Part shown: positions 50,101-58,439 of the stretch, one piece after another
Layout of the letters: every line of letters begins with the position of its first letter
Position numbering within the stretch: the first letter of the stretch is position 1
Source: Musa acuminata AAA Group
Taxonomy: Eukaryota > Streptophyta > Magnoliopsida > Zingiberales > Musaceae
Length of the DNA stretch: 64,000 nt
NCBI RefSeq assembly: GCF_036884655.1
Contig: NC_088356.1
Span: 13,037,001-13,101,000 of the forward strand
Direction: 5' to 3'
Notes under the pieces: model-generated
Seen by the model: the letters and a program-made list of their open reading frames with translations, nothing else
The model's database searches: none
What the model was told of the DNA's origin: nothing
Made by a program: the position numbers and the translations under genes

Positions 50101-52987
50101 TGAATAAAAGCCTTGGTTATCAGCATATGAGGGCTGTTTACCACCGAGGGAGAATTTCGAATGCAAATACTAGTGAGTCCCATGGGGGGGGGGGGACTTG
50201 ATCATGTTGAGGTATGATCGGAGCGGTTAGAGAGTTGGACTGCTCCAGAGCTCATATTCACTTAAGGGAGCTCGACAAGTCAAAGGACAAGACCGAGTAA
50301 GCGAACGTTACTACCAAGGAAGCTAAGAAGAACATAATCGATACGAACCCTACAACATGATGGCGACGGCCATGCATAGGAGTTGTAGTCTGTTTTTCCA
50401 TCGACCAAGGGGAACTGCTCGGAGAACACAGAGGTGTTGAAGCAGGGGGTTGAAAGGGGCGAGGAAGCGACGACGAGTCTAAAGGGACTTAGTTATTCAA
50501 AACCAAGTATCGGTTAGAATTGAGGTGGACTCGGAGGAATGCTACGGTGCCACAAAGGTAGATCTACCAATCGCAAAGAAAGGGGCGCAGATGCGAGGCG
50601 ACAGATAGTAGGGCTATGGGCATGGCAATGCTATGGTACCGTAGAGGTGGGACATCCTTGAAGTCATCGATTCTTTGTTCTCCTGGAGGGAGAGTGCTTG
50701 GTCGTGAAAGGGGCCAAGGAGGTGGAGAATGCCGAGGAAAACTCTAAGTTCCGAGACAAGGCTGAAGGGCAGAGGCCAGGGAACTTCGTAAGACCGGTGT
50801 CAACGAGCTTTTTATCAAGATAGCGAAAAGTGGAGGACTTCAGGTCAACGCAAGAGTGCTCGACCGAGGAACAAAGTAGGCAGTACGCGGTGCTGTACCT
50901 TTGCGACTCAGAGGAGTAGGCGACAAAGATGATGGAGAAGACGGTGTAATCCCAAAGGTGACTAAAACTATTAGAGACTTGCTCTAAGTTGGGGGTGAAA
51001 ACTTTTTGTATTCCAGAAGTTCGATGGCATTGAGAAGGTGAATCACAGTAGCTAACTCAACGTAATGTCACGGACAAACTTCGAAACAGGATGTTTGATG
51101 TAATGCTTATGTATGTCCGTGTCTTTTGGTATGTTCATGCTTTGTACAGCATATAGAGGGACGGTCGAAGGTTTAATAGTCTCATTTTAGTTGGGTTGGT
51201 GGCCGCTTTAGGCTTGTAAATAAAGGTTGTGTCATGTGGATACTTGTGAGAGATTTTTGGTCTATAATGGACCATTTTGACCCTTTGTTGTGCAACTGTT
51301 CAGAGCTTGTAAAGTCTGTTTGTAATTTGTATTGTCTATCAAGTGTTTTTTGGAATGTTTGCTTGTGGATCCCGAATGAGGCGTTTTCTCTAACCCGTTC
51401 TCTCTTTTGTGGGTCCTAAGGGACCGTGGGAGGTTTCGGGGAGGCTGACCTTTGTGGACGGACACGCAAGGGTGCCACACGACTTAGGCAAAACCAGCTA
51501 AGTCCGTGATAGTAAGGAGTGCAAACACTTCGAGTGTTTCAAAAATGTGAGCAAAGAGCGGGCGAAGGCTAGTAACCAGCTCGATGCATGGAGTACAACC
51601 CTTGAGGAGGCGGAGTGAAGTCAAGTAACCTTTGCCTTCTCAACTCTTAAGAGAATGGGCGTAATCGAGTATTCCAATTCTCTTATCTATTCAACAGAGG
51701 AGCTCTGCTCAGGTTCAAAGACCCTTCGAAGAAACCTAATGGAAGATAATAGTTGTCAAATCCTCATCAATGGTGATCAGTGCTACTGAGAGTAGAGTAT
51801 CTGTTTTATTTCATAACAGAATGTCAATCGAAAGCGGAAGTGATGCGAACCTACTTGGAAGTGACGACTAAGTGGAAGAAGAATTGATGGGCAAATTTTA
51901 TGAAGGATCCAAAAACTTTAAAGTCTACGAGGCGATACTCGTTAAAGCTCTAATAAGCATCCATCTAGTTTAAGCGGCATGAGGCATTTGAGAGACTGAT
52001 GTATACTAAGGATAGTTTTTTCCTTCATTTGAGAGATCCGTAGGAAACAATAAGGATTAGCACAACTCAGTCGACTCCACATCGGAGTCAAAGTCATTGG
52101 TGAGTTGAAGCAGCATGGCGGATCAAAGTTCGACTACTCAACAATAGTGGCAGAGTGCAGTTGGGAGCCAAGAGGTACATTGCAATTGGAGCAGAAATTG
52201 AAAACTCAGCAAAGGTGAGGAGATGCAACGTCTGCAAAGGCTTCGACGAGGATGTCAAAGGAATAAATGAGGGAGAATGTCATAGACAAAACTGTAAATG
52301 GGGTATTTGACGTAATGCTCATGTATGTTCGTGTCTTTCGGTTTTGTTTATGCTTTTCATAGCATGTAAAGGGTTAACAGTAGGCTTAGCAGCCTCATTT
52401 TCTTTGGTTTTGGTGGTCGTCTTAGGCTTGTAAATAAATGTCGTATCATGTGGACACTTATGAGTATTTGGATCTGTAATGGATCATTTTAGACCCTTTG
52501 TTGTGCGACCGTTCATAGCTTGTGAAGTCTGTTTGAAATTTACATTGGCTATGAAGTGTTTGCTGAAATGATTGCTTGTGGATCCTGAGTGAGACGCTTT
52601 CTCTAACTCGTTTTATCTTTTGTAGGTCCTAAGGGACCATAGGAGGTTTTGGGGAGGCAGACCTTTGCGGACGGACACGCAAGGGTGCCGGGACTTAGGC
52701 AAAACCAGTTAAGTGCGTGACAACTTAGTAGTGGTCTGCGTGTCGGTCAACTGGCTGACTGGTACGTACCACCCATATCGGGCGGTATGGAACGGTATTG
52801 AAAACCTTATGCTGACATACCTCATAGTATATGCCACTCACCTATTGATATTAGCTTCATAATGAGGATTTTCAGATACCATCCCCCATCACAGAACTAA
52901 TACATGCTGTCCCATACTGAGTGGCATGGAAAAAAGGGTCCTTTCCCTTTTAAATTTTATACTCTTAGTTAAGGAATAGTTACTTGA

Positions 52988-53028
<41 letters not shown>

Positions 53029-54560
53029 GAAAGGTAAGTAGTAAAGGCAGGATTAGATCCTAGGACTGCGATGATCTGACAGAAAATAATTACTTGAATA
53101 AGTTTTGTAAAACAGTGTATTTGATATGTGGGTTCTGTGGGTCAGCCCCACGAGAGAACCATACATGTTTTCTCATATCGAGTGGATAGAACAAAAATAA
53201 ACGTGGGCCAGGATTGTCCAAAAATTCATTATATTGCTTCTAACTATATGCATATTTACTCCAGCAGTTCCTTGCATATCTTTGGCCTGCAAGGAAAAGA
53301 TTGGATTCTACAATTTTGTCTGTCATGTTATGATTGATTTTGTAGGAACCCAAGTATGTGGACTTCTATGAAAAGGAATAATCTCATACTTTTGCTATAA
53401 TACAATAATCATGTGGAATATTTGTGTACAAGGCACTCTGTAGAGGCACTCGATATGATGAACATTGTGTATTTGAGACATTGTAGAAAAAATACGTAGC
53501 TAGGAGTGATGAATAAGGAAACCAGCCAAATACAAGAAAAAGAAAAAGTCAAGGTTCTCAAAAATACATTTGAACCATTTATTAGTATGAAATCAATTCT
53601 ATTGTCTGGCCAGAAGTTCTTGATTAATAATATCTTTCATAGTTGCAAGCCTTGGATCAGTCTACACAAGGCTTCAGCCTCTACATATGACTCAGCTTTA
53701 GGCTTGATAGTATCTACACATCTAAAATGCCTCCCTACAGCATTAGCAGTTCTCCCATACATAAGAGAATCCATCGGCAATATGAAACTAACTGATTTGC
53801 AAACATTTTAGGATTCAGAAGTTATCGTGAGGCTACTTGCACACAAAGTGATTTGAAGGATTGATACACTGCTCTAGTAGTTTGTCTATTATAAGTTTGC
53901 TTATAATGTGTTATAGTTGTATATTTGAATGTAAACAACACATTCTTTTGGGATCAGTGTCAACTAGATGTTTGCAACTCAACCTTCGTGTTTGTTTCTT
54001 GTTCTTTCATTTGTTAAACCTTTTCTTTTTGTGGCCAATGTTAATACTTCTTAATTTGTATCTTGATGAGATTGTATGCTCTTGTAATGGCAAATTAACC
54101 TCAAAATAGCAATTGTTGCCATGCATCCATCTTGTTGACCTTTTTTTGGTAAAATTGGTGGTATAGCTTCTCAAGAGAGTTGTGCAAATTTGGTGACACT
54201 CTCTTTGTTACAAGGCATGTAAGTTGCAAACTTGTGAAATCTGAGAAGATTTGTCAGTGTTATCAATACAACATGCTAAAAGGAAAACTAAGAATGAACA
54301 AAGTTTAGTTATCAGTAATTTGATGTGGCTGTTTTTATTTTTATTTTTATTTTTGAGGAAGTTCGATGCTGCTGTTGCATATGAAGAATGTCATGTCATG
54401 ATTTATGGTAAAATTTGAGCTGTACTTTATCCATGGTAACTCACTGTTGTTTTCATCCATGTCTAACCCTTGGCATATATGTATTCTGTGTAGGGTCTGC
54501 CCACTTTGTCGAGGGGATGTTTGCTCATCAGATGCATTAAACAAGCAAAAGCTCAGTTAA
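31577..54560 (+). CDS. RING-H2 E3 ubiquitin ligase, six coding exons, 17.5 kb last intron
   Basis: Exons with GT-AG borders and continuous frame: 31577-31714, 33135-34067, 34144-34338, 35188-35342, 36900-37010, 54494-54560; 1599 nt, 532 aa. The N-terminus MGSGSSKD fits N-myristoylation and would tether the protein to membranes. Residues about 47-450 are Ser/Arg-rich and probably disordered. The RING-H2 finger is C475-x2-C478-x14-C493-x-H495-x2-H498-x2-C501-x11-C513-x2-C516, with the Trp at 505 that contacts E2 enzymes. Such fingers pass ubiquitin from E2 to substrates; the substrate here is unknown. The last two zinc ligands come only from exon 6, beyond the TE-filled intron. Without that splice, exon 5 reads through to an in-frame stop with half a finger. 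Confidence 0.88.
31907..32101 (+). repeat. Two-copy direct repeat in RING gene intron 1
   Basis: A unit of about 86 bp starting GCCAAAGCCGA occurs at 31907-31993 and again at 32016-32101, with a handful of differences and a 109-bp period. It includes ATAAAGACGCTCATTTCTTC. No coding role is seen. Confidence 0.75.
34397..35140. repeat. Compound AT/GT-rich microsatellite in RING gene intron 3
   Basis: The intron contains several blocks: TATATG/GTATAC repeats (34397-34560), a pure (TA)n run of about 60 bp (34654-34715), a short (TA)n (34813-34834), and TATACA/TATGTA blocks ending in (CATA)n (34920-35140). The Tyr/Ile-only frames found here on both strands are translations of the repeat, not genes. 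Confidence 0.9.
34562..34920. mobile_element. Small MULE/MITE-like element inside the intron 3 microsatellite
   Basis: Its ends are CAAGGATTATAATTTCG on the left and, read inward from the right, CAAGGATTGAAATATCG. They resemble the CAAGGTTTTTAATCTCG and AAGGTTTTCAATACCG ends of the larger element at 37549-52808, so both probably belong to one family. The interior has (TA)n and a GC-richer core with repeated GCGATGTCGCTTCGG words. The target duplication cannot be judged because both flanks are CATATATA microsatellite. Confidence 0.5.
38257..38693 (+). repeat. 5' LTR of the LARD-like element
   Basis: It runs from TGTCACAGATAAAATTG to AAGTGCGTGATA, 437 bp. It contains GTAGGTCCTAAGGGACCATAGG near 38593, shared by all LTRs of this family (51066, 52278 and the decayed copies at 58.5 and 62.4 kb). 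Confidence 0.75.
38694..39122 (+). other. LARD-like internal region, left part, no gene
   Basis: Homologous to 58708-59130. It contains the primer-site-like sequence and no coding domain. It ends at GGTACT, where the Tat element inserted. Confidence 0.7.
39123..39748 (+). repeat. 5' LTR of the Tat element
   Basis: 626 bp. A TATAAA box at 39422-39427 suggests the transcription start near 39450. A perfect 9-bp stem with 5-nt loop (GGTCGGGTC-AAGCC-GACCCGACC, 39509-39531) lies in the predicted R/U5 part. TGGCGCTAGAAGGAGGG, directly after the LTR (39752), fits a Tat-type primer site; I do not assign the tRNA. Confidence 0.92.
39751..40287 (+). pseudogene. Tat element gag leader, interrupted by TAG and a frame change
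   Basis: From ATG at 39751 one frame encodes a Pro-rich gag N-terminus up to a TAG at 40006-40008. It then continues open ([15 protein letters not shown]) to 40287 in the same frame, whereas the main gag-pol uses the next frame from about 40235. In an active relative this would normally be one continuous gag. The TAG and frame shift could be recent mutations, or a sequencing slip in GC-rich DNA. Programmed readthrough or frameshifting is a less likely alternative. Confidence 0.55.
40277..44707 (+). CDS. Tat-type Ty3/gypsy gag-pol polyprotein
   Basis: The frame of 1476 codons is uninterrupted. The listed start is a GTG; the frame is open farther upstream, so the true N-terminus is unclear. 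Domains: gag core (residues about 70-190); protease active site DTGSS (Asp395); reverse transcriptase with [13 protein letters not shown] and YVDD (Tyr766); gypsy RNase H from about 910; a second RNase H-like segment with [12 protein letters not shown] and [11 protein letters not shown] (about 970-1035), typical of the Tat clade; integrase zinc finger (about 1128-1175); and DDE core Asp1199, Asp1259, Glu1295 with 35 residues between the last two. All catalytic residues are present. No chromodomain is seen. Integrase is last, confirming Ty3/gypsy order. Confidence 0.95.
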   Translation: MQREVRRTKGDPGAEQHQGSPFTPEIQEQAIPPHFRLPSLDAYEGATDPADHVAAFRAQMALYGTSDALMCRAFPTTLRGPARAWYSNLKTATIASFDQLARDFELNFLAYAKSKPSVAMLLGLNQREDEPLSHFVNRFTAQIRGLSDAHPSLMMQAFMMGLHPTRFFWSLVERPPTSVPEMLQRANQYIAAEAWMVGKRDERKRVKPEQSQPQQLATSRRRAGGFNDAVPRSPPPGLNSSRTEIFLHIKEKGLLKDPYPMRSPRELADRSKYCRFHRQPGHDTEECRELKRQIEELIRRGHLGSYLRPDKELSPRPEGPIERHIEVITGGPASGGSSMAGGRAYARASRAEASKPAKGPEVTFPTGEPEPPEHDDALVISARIANAQVGRIMIDTGSSADILYWDAFQKLGLVKENMKPVCSTLTGFTGASISSLGVITLPLTLGVFPKAKTVMTSFLVVDLPTAYNAILGRPTLNKTRAVISTYYQTIKFPTHDGVGEVAGNSWESKRCYLTAVSLNKRARVQSPLEDPREGKKPTPRPEPKESTIDLPLIEGRPDQTVKIGSGLPEQEQRQLVGLLQANADIFAWTPADLAGVHPEVALHHLNISSDARPVKQRPRRQAPDRQLAIREEVNRLLAAGFIEEARYPQWLSNVVLVKKPNGSWRMCVDYTSLNNACPKDCYPLPKTDQLVDATAGHARLSFMDAFSGYNQIRMAPEDQEHTAFLTEQGIYFYKVMPFGLKNAGATYQKTVNRMFAHQIGRNMEVYVDDMIVKSRTAEAHPSDLAETFDTLRKFGLRLNPAKCAFGVTSGKFLGFIIHERGIDANPEKIQAIINMQPPRTIRDLQRLNGRLVALSRFLSRSGDRCHPFFQALKDPKNFRWTAECERAFEQMKLHLASLPRLASVSPGEKLSLYLAASRHAVSSVLVKENSGDQLPVYYVSHMLSGPEERYPPIEKLALAGLQLALKMRVTDIRVITDSQLVARQLDGEYEARDPTMAKYLAQVKSLAAKFACFELSNVPRSENQRADTLAKLASGPAPWARPETEELPRRAIEIVATVAHGTPATWVQEMLRFKRDGTLPDDATTARRLRRTQAWYTEEGGRLYKRSFSRPLLRCLEPSEAWTVLSDMHEGACGEHMGERALAHKVLRQGYYWPTMRQDAKAFVRRCSSCQDHARTARRPAVLFTPVDCAWPFAQWGLDILGPLPPASGQRKYIIVGVDYFTRWVEAEPLATITESQVERFVWRNLITRFGLPQSIITDNGPQFAGRKFQEFCAKHKIQLRFSSVAYPQANGLAEVTNRAIVDGLKRRVSATRSAWIDELPSVLWALRTTPKTPTGESPYSLTFGTEAVLPSEVAVPTPRTTDYSREASGEGLRSNLDLLEERRANAHQKALSYKRAVARVYNRSVRPRSIKLEDLVLRKIEVSHPTQVRGKLAPKWEGPYRVIGVPRPGTFRLATMGGDPVPRTWNIQNLRKYFV
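44835..46880 (-). CDS. Antisense three-exon gene of the Tat element (Transposase_28/PF04195-like)
   Basis: It is read on the minus strand, opposite to gag-pol, as exons 46880-46145, 46068-45512 and 45446-44835. The joins have GT-AG borders (GTATGT/CGTAG and GTAAGC/GACAG) and keep frame, giving 635 codons including stop (634 aa). Exon 1 ([49 protein letters not shown]) resembles the 'putative gypsy type transposon' domain found as an extra antisense ORF in Tat elements. Exon 2 is Ser/Pro/Lys-rich. Exon 3 is a Glu/Ala/Arg-rich coiled coil. Function is unknown; the coding frame and splice sites appear intact. Its promoter would lie within 46881-47220. Family match is by recognition only. Confidence 0.78.
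47221..47760 (+). repeat. 60-bp satellite-like tandem array in the Tat element
   Basis: About nine units of exactly 60 bp, each containing GTTCCCGAGACCACC, CGGCGCGGCCAGCCCGCC and CGAGACGTGCTCCTCGG, with only a few substitutions between units; the final units near 47700-47760 are shortened. Because 60 is divisible by three and the unit lacks stops, several frames stay open through it on both strands; these are not genes. Tat/Ogre-type elements often carry such arrays before the 3' LTR. Confidence 0.95.
47944..47956 (+). other. Polypurine tract of the Tat element
   Basis: TTGGGGGGGGATA lies immediately before the 3' LTR terminus TGATATGG. A G-rich tract here would prime plus-strand DNA synthesis. 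Confidence 0.85.
47957..48582 (+). repeat. 3' LTR of the Tat element
   Basis: 626 bp, the same length as the 5' LTR and identical except for six transitions. The TATAAA box is at 48256-48261. It ends CACTAACA, followed by the target duplication GTACT. Confidence 0.93.
48583..51065 (+). other. LARD-like internal region, middle part, no gene
   Basis: This continues the sequence broken at 39122 and is homologous to about 59130-61540. ORFs up to 111 codons (such as 49227-49562) show no domain, and the corresponding stretch of the second copy does not keep an equivalent frame. It includes a G homopolymer (50184-50192). Confidence 0.65.
51066..51511 (+). repeat. Solo LTR of the LARD-like family
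   Basis: It runs from TGTCACGGAC to CCGTGATA, 446 bp, inserted into LARD-like internal sequence. The second copy at about 61536 is continuous here (CTAACTCAGCGCAAAGAGT). GTAA occurs on both sides, CGTAA before and GTAAG after, a near match to a 5-bp target duplication. No internal sequence of its own is attached, which is the form left by LTR-LTR recombination. Confidence 0.7.
51512..52277 (+). other. LARD-like internal region, right part, no gene
   Basis: Homologous to about 61540-62434 and ends with the purine-rich AATGAGGGAGAA before the 3' LTR. No ORF of note. Confidence 0.65.
52278..52722 (+). repeat. 3' LTR of the LARD-like element
   Basis: It runs from TGTCATAGAC to AAGTGCGTGACA, 445 bp, with TGTCA/TGACA terminal inverted repeats intact. 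It differs from the 5' LTR at many sites, so the element is much older than the Tat element inside it. Confidence 0.75.
52989..53025. repeat. (TA)n microsatellite
   Basis: About 18 uninterrupted TA units inside the RING gene's last intron. The rest of that intron (53026-54493) is AT-rich with no recognisable gene or element. Confidence 0.95.
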
Positions 54561-55388
54561 AGGATTAACGAATGTTGTACAATGCAAACAGCGTCCCTGC
54601 TCAGCTACAAATTTACCAGGACCTGTCTTGGCCCCTTGGAGGAACCAACCTTCAGGTTATGCAGCATCTTGATGGGGTTTCCTAGTGGACCTCTCAACAT
54701 CAGCTTTGGATCTGCGTTGGCTCATTTTTCTAGCCAAATCTTTGTGTATGCAACCATGAGACGGACGAACACGGTTTAAATTTAGAAACATTTTGTAGAA
54801 GGGACACCAAGAGATTCATTGATTTGTTCAAAAGAAACTAACTCGATTAGTGTTTCCAGTAAAACGTTTATCTTACCAGCATCATATTTGCCTCCCTCAA
54901 ATTGACATATGCCTCAGGGCCCAACTGCTGAGGCAAGAGCGAACCTCTTAGGTACCGTGAATCAAAATCTGACTTTTCTGAACGCATTGCCTAGAAAACG
55001 TTTTATCTTGCCTAGAAAACATTTTGTACCCGCAGTTTTAAATTTCATCTTCATCCTCTCTTTTCCTTTAATCATCAGAATGAGCAGCGTCTTTGTGATG
55101 ATCCGTAAAGCTATATGAAGATTTATCTGATGGATGAGGCGAGGCGAGGCATTTGCCATATGTGACGGATCTAATGGGATGGGATTCCAAGACGCAGCGG
55201 GTGGGCCAGGTCTGCATGATGCTCTCGGCCACCTCGCTAGGTGGACGGACGTGCAGACCGTCTTGACCTCAGGACGTGGCGGTCGCACCTCATCAGATCA
55301 CCCTCCTATTTGATTTGATGTAAGGATAAATAGAAATTAAAAAGTACAAGAGAAAAATGGGGCGTCGAGGAAGCTCACGAATTGGACC
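54561..55388. other. RING gene 3' UTR and PPR gene upstream region
   Basis: 828 bp separate the RING stop from the PPR start. No gene is recognised. CTAGAAAACGTTTTATCTTG and a variant occur close together near 54992-55025. No convincing TATA box was identified for the PPR gene. Confidence 0.4.
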
Positions 55389-58052
55389 ATGGCATTCCCC
55401 CCGCTGCCGCTCCACCACGTTACCCGCACCGCCCACTTTTTCTCTCCTCCTGCTGCTGCTGCTCCACCACCATCTTCTCTTTTGCCTGCCACTCTCCCCG
55501 CAGCGAACCAGGAAGCCAAGCATCCCAATCACCGCCGTCGTGGCATCCTCCTCCGACATGAGCAACAGCAAGAGCAACCACAAGAGTCTCCCCAGGACCC
55601 GCAGGCCAGAAGAGAGAAGCACAATAATTATCCCAAGCTCACCATTCGAGCCCGGCTGAGCCAGCTCTGCAAGGAGGGCCGTCTTGACGCAGCCCGTCGC
55701 CTCCTCTCCGATTCCCTCGCCCGCTCTGCCCCCACCCCCACGCTTCTCTGGAACACCCTCCTCATTGGCTACGTCTGCAACTCCCTCCCCCACGAGGCCC
55801 TCCGCCTCTACGCCCTAATGAACTCTTCCTCCTCCCACCACCACTCTCGTCATGGCTGCCCCCGCTCCGACGCATACACTTACTCCTCCGCGCTAAAGGC
55901 CTGCGCTGACTCCCGCCAGCTTCGGCTCGGCAAATCCATCCACTGCCACGTCATCCGTCGCTCTCGGGCACCCCCCAAGAGCCAGATCCTCAATAACTCC
56001 CTTCTCAACATGTACGCTTCCGCTCTTGAGCCTGAGACGTCCCACGCCGATACCATCCGTTTCTTGTTCGATAGAATGCCTAAGAGAAATGTCGTTGCGT
56101 GGAATACATTGATCGGATGGTACGTCCGATGCCGCCGTCCTGATCGTGCGTTGGCACAGTTTAGGCTTATGCTGGAGGTCGGTATTCGGCCAACTCCTGT
56201 CAGTTTTATCACCGTCTTCCCAGCGGTTGCTGCTACGGAGGAGGGTAGCCAGTACGGCGACGTGCTCTATGGGTTGATTGTTAAGCATGGCCATCACTAT
56301 ATCGACGATCAGTTTGTCATCAGCTCCGCTGTTTTGATGTACGCCCAACTTTCGGAGGTCCAATCAGCGAGGCGGATATTTGATCAAGCGAAGGAGAAAA
56401 ATACGCAAGTGTGGAACACCATGATTGGTGGGTACGTTCAGAATGGTGGTTACGGTGAAGCTCTTGCTCTCTTGGTCCAGATTTTGGAGTCAAACATGGT
56501 TGATCCCGACGCTGTGACGTTTCTCTCCTCCCTAATGGCGGTCTCGCAGTCGCAGGATCTCGGGCTGGGGAAACAAGTCCATGCATATCTGATCAAGAGG
56601 AATTGTTCCCTGCTGCCTTTGGTGCTGTGCAATGCGCTCATAGTTATGTATTCGCGGTGTGGTAAAGTTCAGGTTGCGCTCGAGCTTTTCCGTCGGATGC
56701 CCCAGAGAGATGTCGTCTCATGGAACACCATGATTTCGGCTTTTGTGCAGAACGGTTTAAATCTCGAGGGGGTATCGCTGGTGTACGAGATGCAGAAAGA
56801 TGGGTTTTTGGTGGATTCAGTGACTGCGGCGGCTTTGCTTTCGGCAGCATCCGATGCGGGCAATATCATGATGGGAAAAGAGACGCATGGTTACCTCCTT
56901 CGGCACGGCGTCAAGTTTGATGGGATCGCTAGTTATCTGATAGACATGTATGCAAAGTCGGGCTCGGTCGAGATCGCACGGCGACTGTTTGATGGGGAGC
57001 AAGCGGATGAGCGAGATAGAGTCACCTGGAATGCGATGATTGCTGGGTACACCCATAGCGGGCAGACCGAAGAAGCTACGGCCGTGTTGAGAAAGATGCT
57101 TAAAGAACGCCTGACGCCCAATGCAGTGACGCTGGCGTCCATCCTTCCTGCCTGTAGCCCGGTTGGAGGAATCCGAGCTGGTAAAGAGATCCATGGGTTT
57201 GCCGTTCGCCGGTATCTAGACGAGAATGTGTTCGTGGGCACAGCATTGATCGACATGTACTCCAGATGCGGTCACATCTCGTTTGCGGAAAGAACGTTCG
57301 ATGGCATGGAGGACAGGAACACTGTCACTTACACAACGATGCTGTCAGGCTTTGGTCAGCACGGGCTCGGTGAAAAAGCTTTGACTCTGTTTAGCTCCAT
57401 GAGAGAAGCAGGGGTAAGACCCGATGGCATCACCTTCGTAGCACTTATATCGGGGTGTAGTTCCTCCGGGTTGGTAGACGAAGGTGTCGCAGTATATGAA
57501 TCAATGGAGGAATTTGGCGTAGAGGCAACTCCGGAACATCATTGTTGCGTGGTGGATTTATTGGGTAGGGCTGGAAGAGTGGAGGAAGCATATGAGTTGG
57601 CTAAAGGATTAGGGGATGATGGAAATTATGCAGGAATCTGGGGTTCTTTGCTTGCCGCATGTAGGATTCATCGCAAACTGGAGTTGGGGGAGTCGGTAGC
57701 TGACAGGCTGTTTGAGATAGGGAAGGAGAGGGGACTTGCGGGTTATCGTGTTCTTCTTTCGAACGTGTATGCCGCCGACAGGAACTGGGACAATGTGGAT
57801 AGGGTGAGAAAGGAGATGAGAGAAAGAGGACTGAGGAAGGAACCTGGTTCCAGTTGGATCCAAGTTGGGGATTGGTCACACCGATTCATGTCTCGGGACC
57901 GAACCCACCCAGAGAACGACCAGATATATGCGATGCTTCGAGGGTTAGCTTTGGAGATGAAATCACCAGGTTATGACACCACCCTCCGACCTTGCGATTC
58001 TGATTCCACAAGCAGCAGTATGACAACTTTGTTGGATGCTAGTGCGACGTGA
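55389..58052 (+). CDS. PLS-type PPR protein with E/E+ tail, At3g22150 (AEF1/MPR25)-like
   Basis: The intronless gene encodes 887 aa. The first 85 or so residues are rich in Pro, His, Ser and Arg, as in organelle transit peptides. PPR repeats run from about residue 85 to 770 (for example NVVAWNTLIGWYVRCRRPD, DVVSWNTMISAFVQNGLN, NTVTYTTMLSGFGQHGLGE). An E/E+ tail follows (SWIQVGDWSHRFMSRDRTHP) with no DYW domain. Such proteins bind organelle RNA site-specifically and direct C-to-U editing, needing a partner for deaminase activity. Sequence and layout strongly recall Arabidopsis At3g22150 (AEF1), whose rice counterpart is MPR25, known for atpF and nad5 editing; orthology is from memory. The start has a good context (GACCATGGC). 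An earlier ATG at 55357 opens an overlapping 100-codon frame. GC content is highest at the 5' end. Confidence 0.93.
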   Translation: MAFPPLPLHHVTRTAHFFSPPAAAAPPPSSLLPATLPAANQEAKHPNHRRRGILLRHEQQQEQPQESPQDPQARREKHNNYPKLTIRARLSQLCKEGRLDAARRLLSDSLARSAPTPTLLWNTLLIGYVCNSLPHEALRLYALMNSSSSHHHSRHGCPRSDAYTYSSALKACADSRQLRLGKSIHCHVIRRSRAPPKSQILNNSLLNMYASALEPETSHADTIRFLFDRMPKRNVVAWNTLIGWYVRCRRPDRALAQFRLMLEVGIRPTPVSFITVFPAVAATEEGSQYGDVLYGLIVKHGHHYIDDQFVISSAVLMYAQLSEVQSARRIFDQAKEKNTQVWNTMIGGYVQNGGYGEALALLVQILESNMVDPDAVTFLSSLMAVSQSQDLGLGKQVHAYLIKRNCSLLPLVLCNALIVMYSRCGKVQVALELFRRMPQRDVVSWNTMISAFVQNGLNLEGVSLVYEMQKDGFLVDSVTAAALLSAASDAGNIMMGKETHGYLLRHGVKFDGIASYLIDMYAKSGSVEIARRLFDGEQADERDRVTWNAMIAGYTHSGQTEEATAVLRKMLKERLTPNAVTLASILPACSPVGGIRAGKEIHGFAVRRYLDENVFVGTALIDMYSRCGHISFAERTFDGMEDRNTVTYTTMLSGFGQHGLGEKALTLFSSMREAGVRPDGITFVALISGCSSSGLVDEGVAVYESMEEFGVEATPEHHCCVVDLLGRAGRVEEAYELAKGLGDDGNYAGIWGSLLAACRIHRKLELGESVADRLFEIGKERGLAGYRVLLSNVYAADRNWDNVDRVRKEMRERGLRKEPGSSWIQVGDWSHRFMSRDRTHPENDQIYAMLRGLALEMKSPGYDTTLRPCDSDSTSSSMTTLLDASAT

Positions 58053-58439
58053 AGGTAGACCCTGCGCATCTCCTCTATTACTCTATTCTTCTGCCTGTGA
58101 TCTTTTGGCTCCCATGGGTGAGAGATGAACGATCAGATTCGCTTGTGCAGAGGACATTGATCCGACTGAGTGACAGACAAAACAATTCTAATTGCTTATG
58201 TATGTATGTATGTATAGCTTCATAATCCCGACTTCGTTGTGAGGTATGGGCACGAGAAGACTCGTTTCATTATGCTTCACGCCCCCTGCCACTTTAGTTA
58301 GTATTATCTCATCTACACTTGGTTACATATTTAATTTAAAAAATACATCAAATTCAACAACAAATTACAAATAGTATTATTATCACATTTAACTCATACG
58401 ATGAAAGTTTCCAACGGTTTGGAGAAACTTCACGTCCTT
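58053..58439 (+). other. PPR gene 3' region
   Basis: Probable 3' UTR and flank. It contains a short (TATG)n run near 58197-58214. No gene is seen. Confidence 0.4.

Larger units (their letters stand above)
38257..52722 (+). mobile_element. LARD-like non-coding LTR retrotransposon, interrupted
   Basis: Similar LTRs lie at 38257-38693 and 52278-52722. The primer-site-like TGGTATTGGAGCAGG (about 38696) follows the first LTR, and a purine-rich AATGAGGGAGAA (about 52266-52277) precedes the last. With the Tat element and a solo LTR removed, the internal part is about 3.7 kb, the same as the related copy near 58.7-62.4 kb. No gag or pol motif is seen in either copy, so the family is non-autonomous. 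No matching 5-bp target repeat was found at its ends. Confidence 0.7.
37549..52808. mobile_element. MULE-like element in RING intron 5, now carrying nested retrotransposons
   Basis: A perfect 9-bp direct repeat ATGCTGACA flanks it (37540-37548 and 52809-52817). The termini are inverted: CAAGGTTTTTAATCTCG on the left, AAGGTTTTCAATACCG read inward from the right. Its own sequence is 37549-38256 plus 52723-52808, about 0.8 kb; the rest is inserted LTR elements. The left part has a CT-rich repeat of CTTCTTCGATGCTTCTCC words (38075-38230). No transposase is visible, so it is a non-autonomous element. Confidence 0.7.

Noticed and set aside
53506..54109. ORFs of 82-101 codons in the right part of RING intron 5
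   Set aside because: No recognisable domain; AT-rich, and no flanking splice sites that would keep the RING frame.
55293..57879. Minus-strand frames up to 166 codons opposite the PPR gene
   Set aside because: Antisense shadows of a long, GC-rich coding frame with clear PPR repeats on the plus strand.
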